DNA of 64,000 bases, from the NCBI GenBank assembly GCA_039621445.1, contig CP154955.1, forward strand, positions 16,906,691 to 16,970,690, given 5' to 3'. The notes under the pieces are model-generated. The model did not search any database, was not told the origin of the DNA, and worked only from the letters and a program-made list of their open reading frames with translations. Every line of letters begins with the position of its first letter. Positions within the stretch are counted from its first letter, which is position 1. Shown here piece after piece: positions 58,639 through 64,000 of this stretch. The DNA comes from Euglena gracilis. Its lineage: Eukaryota > Euglenida > Euglenophyceae > Euglenales. The translations under genes and the position numbers were made by a program.

Positions 58639-61600
58639 ATGGCTGGGGGGCCCCGCCCCGCCAGCCCCACCGCCCTCGTCGAGGGGCTGCTGGCCCGCCA
58701 CCGCCCCCCAGCTGCCGGCCCCGCAGTGGGCCCTCAGGTGTGGACGACCTCCCCCCCCGGGGTCAAAGTTGGGAATTTGGGAAAAGGTAGCAAATAGCCC
58801 AACCTGGCTGCTTTTTAAGGAAGTTCGCACTTGGGTGGTGCTGTAGCACACCCCCCCACCCAGCGCCAAGGCGCCAGAAGCCTGAAAAGGGCCATTTCGA
58901 AAGGAAAATTGGCTTGGTCGACAGGCACCAGAATCCAAAACTGACCCCCTCCCCCGGTTGGTGCCACAGGGTTCGTAAAATGAAGACTGAGCCCAACTCC
59001 TGCAAGATGGGCATTTTTCACCTGGGTTATTCAGGAATTTATGTCATATGGGAAGTGTGTGTGTGTGTGTGTGCTTGTATTCATGTGTGTGTCTGCTTGT
59101 GCATGTGCTGTACATGCGTTTTGTATGTGTATGTGCAGGTGTATGTGCATGTGTATGTGTACGTGTACGTGTATGTGTATGCGTATATGTATGTGTATGT
59201 GTATGTGTATATGCATATGTGAACGTTACACTCATGCGTGTTGTGTGTGTGTGTGTGTGTGGATGGGCATGTGCGGGTAGGTGGGTGTGTGTCTCTGTTC
59301 CTCAGCCGGGCGACGGGGACCTCCATTTGCCGGAGCTGCTGCCCCCCGCCATGTACTACGACTGCCCGGAGATGGCTGCCCGCCTCGCTGCGCTGCAGAG
59401 GGCGGCCGCGTCGGAGGGCACCTCTGTGCGGGATTTCATCCTGAACCAGGTCTGTGCCTCTGAGAAGGCGTGCGGGCATGACCAGTGGGCCAGGGGACTT
59501 ACACAAAGCAGGTTGATTCGGGTTCAGTGCGGGTGGCCTCAACCCTGTCCACCACACCACAGGCGCCTGAGTCACTGGGGGGTGTCCCTCCGGGGGTGGC
59601 AGGCAGGGCCGCCGCCGTCTCGGGTGTCCCGCAGGCCTGGCTGCGCAACCCGCGCCTGCCGGCCGCCCCGCCGTTCGCGCTGCCCCCGGCCGCCGCCGCC
59701 GCCGCCGGGGTGCCCGGGGCGGCCCTCCTCCAGCGGCAGGAGGAGCTGCGGCGGGCCCGGTTCGCGGACCGCACGGAAGTGCAGTTCTCCGCCACCCGCC
59801 ACGTGCTGACGCCGCCGCGCCTGGCGGCTGGGTTGCAGGTTTGTGGGTGGTTGGATGGTGGTCTGCAGAACCTTGTGTTGCTGGCAGCCTAATTGAAATG
59901 CTGTCTGCCCCCCTCCCCCCCCCCTCTTTCGGAAGAAAAGCCCTTTTTGCTGACTTGTCAGGTTGCAGTGGACCAGGTGTACGTGATTGGTCTTATTTTA
60001 TGAATTTGATTTTTTTTGTGCTTTTTGTTTGTGTAAAGAGCACCCCGTGGCATGGCTTTCGCTTAAACAGGGGGGGGGGGTGATGTGTTTCGCATTTTTT
60101 CGCAATTTTTTTTTGCATTTTTGCGCATTTTTTTTAATCTTTCCAAAAGTGCGTATTTTCGCACAGTTTTTCGCATTTTTTTGTGCATTTTTTCCCGCTT
60201 TTTTTTCAGTGCAATTTTTTTTCAGGCACATTTTTTTGTGATTTTCACAATTTTTCGCATTTCTGGGCCATTTTTACAAACTTGCAATTTTTTTGAATTT
60301 TTTGAGTTTTTTTTTTCTGAAACAAACATTTGCTTTATAATTCCATATAATTGTTGTAAATTTGGCGCCATTTTTGCATTTTTTGGGGGCGGTTTGTGCA
60401 TTTTTGTGATTGTTGTGCATTTTCTCTCGAAGTTTGAGCATTTTTTTGTGCATTTTTTTGTGAAGGAAAAATGCCCATTTTTGCGCATTTTTTTTTCGAG
60501 GCCGGGCTAGCGCATTTCTCCCCTGCTCAAAGCATCTTGGCCATGGTATGCCTTGTTATAGATCTCTTTTAAATGTAAACTCCCCCTAAGCCCCCCCCCC
60601 CGGCTTTATATTTGGACGGGATTTCAAGACTCTCGGGGGGGGCTTTATATTTGAGGGGGAAACCGAACTTTTTCGGGTGGCCTCTTTGACCTTCGGCGGC
60701 CTTCGTTTGTGGCCAAATACCAATTTTCTGCCAAATTTTCGTTGTATACCTATTTTTCGCAGAAATGTGGGATTCTTATCCAAAAGGGAGCTTTTGTGGT
60801 GAAAAAAAAAACGTTGTATCCACCCAAAATTTTTCTACTTTTTCCTGAATGGCACCAGCGTCTGGCTCCACGTTTGGGGGGGGGTTATATTTGGGTGGCA
60901 AAACCAAACCCCGTGAGGATGCTTTATATTTGGGGGGGTTTATATGAATGTCCGTGAAACATATTTACCATTCAGCCTCTTTTGTGTTCATTCTTGCAGA
61001 AGTTCGTTCCACAGCCCGCAACGCCCACCCAACCATCAGGCATGTCATTCCCTGCAATTCCATACGGTATGGTGAAGCCTCCTCCAGGCATCTTTTGCCA
61101 TTTTGCAATCTACTCCACCCTGTGTCTTTTTGGCCAGAGAAACCATTCGCCCTCCGGTGGATGACATGGGAGAGTTTGACCACCATCCTCCGTCCCAGAA
61201 GATTTGTGGGACTGATCCGGCCGTGCTGTTCATCGCTGCTGCCCCAGCCGGAGAGGTGGAAGCGCCCGCCGCAGCTGCACCAGCGGAACCCGAGAACTGC
61301 CAGAGTTGGTGCCCCCGGCTCACTTGTGTCTGGCCATTGTGCTGTTATGACGGCCGCCCCAGTCTTCGTGCTCGGGCTGCAAACCTACCCAGTTATTTTC
61401 CCCGGTGTTGGGTGCATACAAATGCTGAGACAATCAATCCATTTCCGATACATTTCTTGCCGGCTGCAGGGATGCGTGAACATGGGCTTGGCAACTCTAC
61501 CGCATTGGGAGGTCTGCCACTATTCGGGGCGACAGATTTTGACAGACGCCCCCTCTCACCGCCCTCTCCTCCTTCTATCGCCACAAATGGGGATAGGGAC

Positions 61601-62179
61601 CGCTCTTCCCCCCGGTGTGTTCCTCGGGCGGAAGGGGTGCGATTCATTTGGATGCGACACCGATCCCCGGGGTTGGCTCCTCCATGTCAGCATCCTATGG
61701 GCCCTGTGGCACTGTGGCAGCAGCTCGGGTCCCATGGAGTGCACCGCTACTCCGGCGTGGTCACACCTGACCTCGCCTGACCAGGGTTGACCACGCCTGA
61801 CCGCCTTGCTCAGTCTTCACTGCCCTCCCCCTCCGTTGGTTTCCGGCACAGCGGGGCCCCACACATGGGCGGTGGATGCACGTAGCCGCCGGCCCCGCCG
61901 CCGCCCTGCCGGAGGACGGCGGCCGCACTGATGAGGCGGTCGGCGCCGCGGCGGACCGCAAGCGGACCGCCCGGCGGGCGGTGCTGCGGATGCGCCTCCA
62001 GGCCTGGCTGTGGGGCAGCCGCCCCCGGCCAGGGGGTGCCCGTCATTTGTTGCGCCCCCTGTGTGGCCCCCCGTTTTCACCACAAATTGCCCCCCTTGTC
62101 CATCCGCCCTTGACAGTGCAAGCCCCCAATGCACACACGCGCATGCACGGGCACGCGCGCACACACATGAACACGCACG

Positions 62180-62211
<32 letters not shown>

Positions 62212-64000
62212 CACACACACACACACACACTGTGCGTGCGCGCATGTGTATGTGTGTGTGCGCGCATGTGTGTGACGCACGCATGACCATGCCCAAAGAG
62301 ACCACCGCTGACACTTGATTTGGTTGGGTTGGTGCATATTTATTTAGCTGCTCATCTTGTGACGTTGCAGCCCAAAGTTCCTGGAGGCTCCCTGTTTTTT
62401 TTCTTTCTCTGCCGTTTCTCAGTACAGCCCCTGAGTCCGCCTGGGGGCTGCGCTGCTGGTGTGTGTCGCAGTAGCAGCCCTGTTGACCAGGCCCTGCGGT
62501 TGCCGGTCCCCGGGCTCTACCGAGTCTGTCCTCCTGCCTCTCCTTGGCTCCTGGTTATTCCATGTCATTTTGGCCCAAAGCACCAGGGTGGGGGAAAAAC
62601 TCCCTGAAAAATTGCCAAAACCCCACATTCAGGAATTAAAAATGGTGAAAGTTGTGATATTTTGACATTTTTGAAACAAAAAAAAGGAAATTTCAATTTC
62701 TACCAAACCACACATAGCACCAAAGGGAAAAGTTGGTGTTTTGAGAACCTGAAAAATGATGCCAGGGTGGGGGAAAAAAGGGGGAAAGAGAGGCTCCCGG
62801 AGACGAAGGACCCCACAAGCAATTTTTTGAAAGAAATGCGGTTTTGTTTTGGCGATATTTCAGTTTTTTCCCTGCGTTTTTTCCCAGTGATTTTGCAATT
62901 CCGCTGGGAAAAGTTAGCGGGCTGGGTGGGGATGAGCGTCAGAGTCAGAGTCAGAGTGCTGTCACCAATATAGATTTTGGGAATGGTTTTTTTTAAGCGT
63001 CTGGAGACCGACTGGGGGCACTGTTGGCCGTCGAAGAATGTGGTGCAAAAAAGCACAGAAAGTTCAGACAGAGACACAATAAAAAAAAATGCAAGAGAAT
63101 CGGGTCAATCCCAGAAGTTGGGGGAAACGGCAGAAACCAACGAGGGGCCTGCTGGCGGTGCTCGGCGTGCAGTCCTCCACCGCGCACATCGACGCCGTCT
63201 ACCAACAGCCAGGGCCTGCTGGGCGTTCTCATGGGCCCCCCAGCACCCCTTGAGTGCTCGTCGTGGCAACGCAGGAGTGCCGATTCCTCTCCGGAGCCCG
63301 ACCATCGGCATTCGTTTGACCTCCCAAATGCGCCTTATTCGGTTGGCTCCGGGCCGTTCTCACTGCATTTTTCATTGTGGACTTTGAAACGCGCTGTTTT
63401 TGTTCTTGGGCAGCCCACTAACTAGTCCTTTGCCCATCACAGATGCACCAACCCACACTGTACCCACCCCATCCCCTCTGGGAAGTTGGCCCCCAGGTCT
63501 TCCTCACCAACCAGAGGGAGTTTGCCTCCCCGTTTGGTCTGCACCCGCCATTCTTGGCCGCCACAAAAACATTGGCTTTCATGAAATGGCCAGACATCCA
63601 AAAAGCTGCTTTTGGAAAGTATTGAGGGGGTTCGTATCAGGCTTCTTCGCAGGGACTATGGAATGTTTTTTTTTGAGTGTTTTGAGGTGGACCAAGTTAA
63701 CTCTTGCCCTGCCCGGATCGTTTGCCCGGGACGCTCTGGGGCCCTCACTTGCCAACGTGGCATTGAAGGGAGTTGGCCTCCTCCTCATTCGCCAAATTGG
63801 CTGAAGTCGGCTTCCACGGAGGCAGATTTGGTCCCACACTGGGCAAAGGTCCCCCCGGCCCTGTGGGCGGGAGTTCGAGGCCCGGCTGGCAGAGAATGCG
63901 TGGCAGCGGGACTGGAACGTCACTGTGACAGAGGTGCGGTTGCTGCTGACCCCGTTGCACGGCGCCCGCCCCGTGTGGGACGCCCAGGGCCCCGGCACCG
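58639..64000 (+). CDS. Unidentified multi-exon gene, runs off the right edge
   Basis: Not recognised. Start: ATG at 58639 opens an exon to 58737 (SPTALVEGLLARHRPP …, 33 aa); another ATG at 58550 gives only 23 residues before a stop. Exon 59306-59449 (48 aa: PPAMYYDCPEMAARLAALQR, EGTSVRDFILNQ) and exon 59635-59838 (68 aa: LLQRQEELRRARFADRTEVQ, FSATRHVLTPPRLAAGLQ) join in phase 0. Later exons: 61000-61066 (frame uncertain); 61138 to about 61302 (RPPVDDMGEFDHHPPSQKIC, AVLFIAAAPAGEVEAP); 61852 to about 62035 (RKRTARRAVLRMRLQAWLWG, IQ-like); about 63150-63215 (GLLAVLGVQSSTAHIDAVYQ); 63443-63625 (YPPHPLWEVGPQVFLTNQRE, LAFMKWPDIQKAAFGKY); about 63867-64000 (REFEARLAENAWQRDWNVTV, TEVRLLLTPLHG). The 63443 exon reaches a TGA at 63623 unless spliced at gtattg, so the last piece may belong to the same gene or to the next one. 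A ciliary protein is a guess only. Confidence 0.5.
59055..59275 (+). repeat. (GT)n / (GTAT)n microsatellite
   Basis: gtgtgtgt grading into gtatgtgtat and gtgtacgtgt units, 30 bp upstream of the exon at 59306. Confidence 0.92.
60086..60500 (+). repeat. T-rich minisatellite (cgcatttttttgcgca type)
   Basis: Roughly 20 irregular units of ttttttcgcattttt / gtgcatttttt. It fills an intron of the last gene. Confidence 0.85.
60594..60946. mobile_element. TIR-like element with ctttatatttggggg arms
   Basis: A C-run then ggctttatatttggacggga at the left and gctttatatttgggggggtttatat at the right, with inner ttatatttgggtgg copies. Related to 46014-46414 but without a clean inverted left end. Confidence 0.45.
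62118..62275 (+). repeat. (CA)n followed by (GT)n
   Basis: A CA tract (62165-62230) followed directly by tgtgcgtgcgcgcatgtg, giving a self-complementary CA/TG fold. Intron of the last gene. Confidence 0.9.

Noticed and set aside
58639-64000. Assignment of the last gene to a named cilia-associated protein (CFAP221/PCDP1)
   Set aside because: A few positions suggested it, but comparison with what I remember of that family did not hold, so the gene is left unidentified.

Overview
The window is nuclear DNA from a eukaryote. Coding sequence is split into many short, GC-rich exons (about 50-200 bp) bounded by GT...AG, with reading phases that carry over from exon to exon. No ribosome-binding-site or operon structure is visible. 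The exons favour G/C at the third codon position, and the introns and intergenic DNA are full of long C and G runs. Many 3' splice sites have an almost pure poly-C tract instead of poly-U/T. A unicellular alga or protist is most likely. The C-run introns remind me of glaucophyte (Cyanophora-like) DNA, but that is a low-confidence guess and nothing here proves the taxon.

Layout. 0-1.9 kb: two SINE-like copies that start with telomere-like CCCTAA units, a fold-back element, a C-run element and an array of perfect palindromes. 1.7-8.8 kb (+): acidic/basic exons leading to a gene that ends in a SAP DNA-binding domain; one intron holds about 900 bp of ACAGC and CA microsatellite and a decayed duplicate of the next exon. 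10.4-17.7 kb (+): a SET/post-SET zinc protein of SMYD4-like layout. 18.3-20.6 kb (+): a METTL21-type protein methyltransferase. 22.2-31.6 kb (+): two multi-exon genes whose products I do not recognise. 33-55 kb: a more AT-rich block almost without host-style exons, containing decayed mostly minus-strand coding remnants, a rearranged segmental duplication about 9 kb apart, AT-rich coding scraps and a few GC-rich captured or isolated pieces. 55.7-57.9 kb (+): a C2 plus EF-hand protein. 58.6-64 kb (+): an unidentified multi-exon gene running off the right edge.

The most notable theme is mobile DNA. Several short elements with terminal inverted repeats (TIRs) beginning CAGGG, C/G-rich arms and a central CGGCGC...GCGCCG hairpin lie inside introns. 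Two have perfect 8-bp target-site duplications (24047-24334 and 29269-29533) and a third has 7 of 8 (13434-13829), which is the hAT transposon signature. The dimerisation-domain tail of a hAT transposase survives at 4057-4179. A larger relative at 39441-40174 has the same ends and hairpin but carries about 530 bp of frameshifted coding DNA resembling the N-terminal region of a retroelement protein, as a Pack-type (gene-capturing) element would. These elements, rather than any operon-like system, are the best candidates for something undescribed: they seem to supply much of the intron mass and perhaps the C-tracts used at splice sites.
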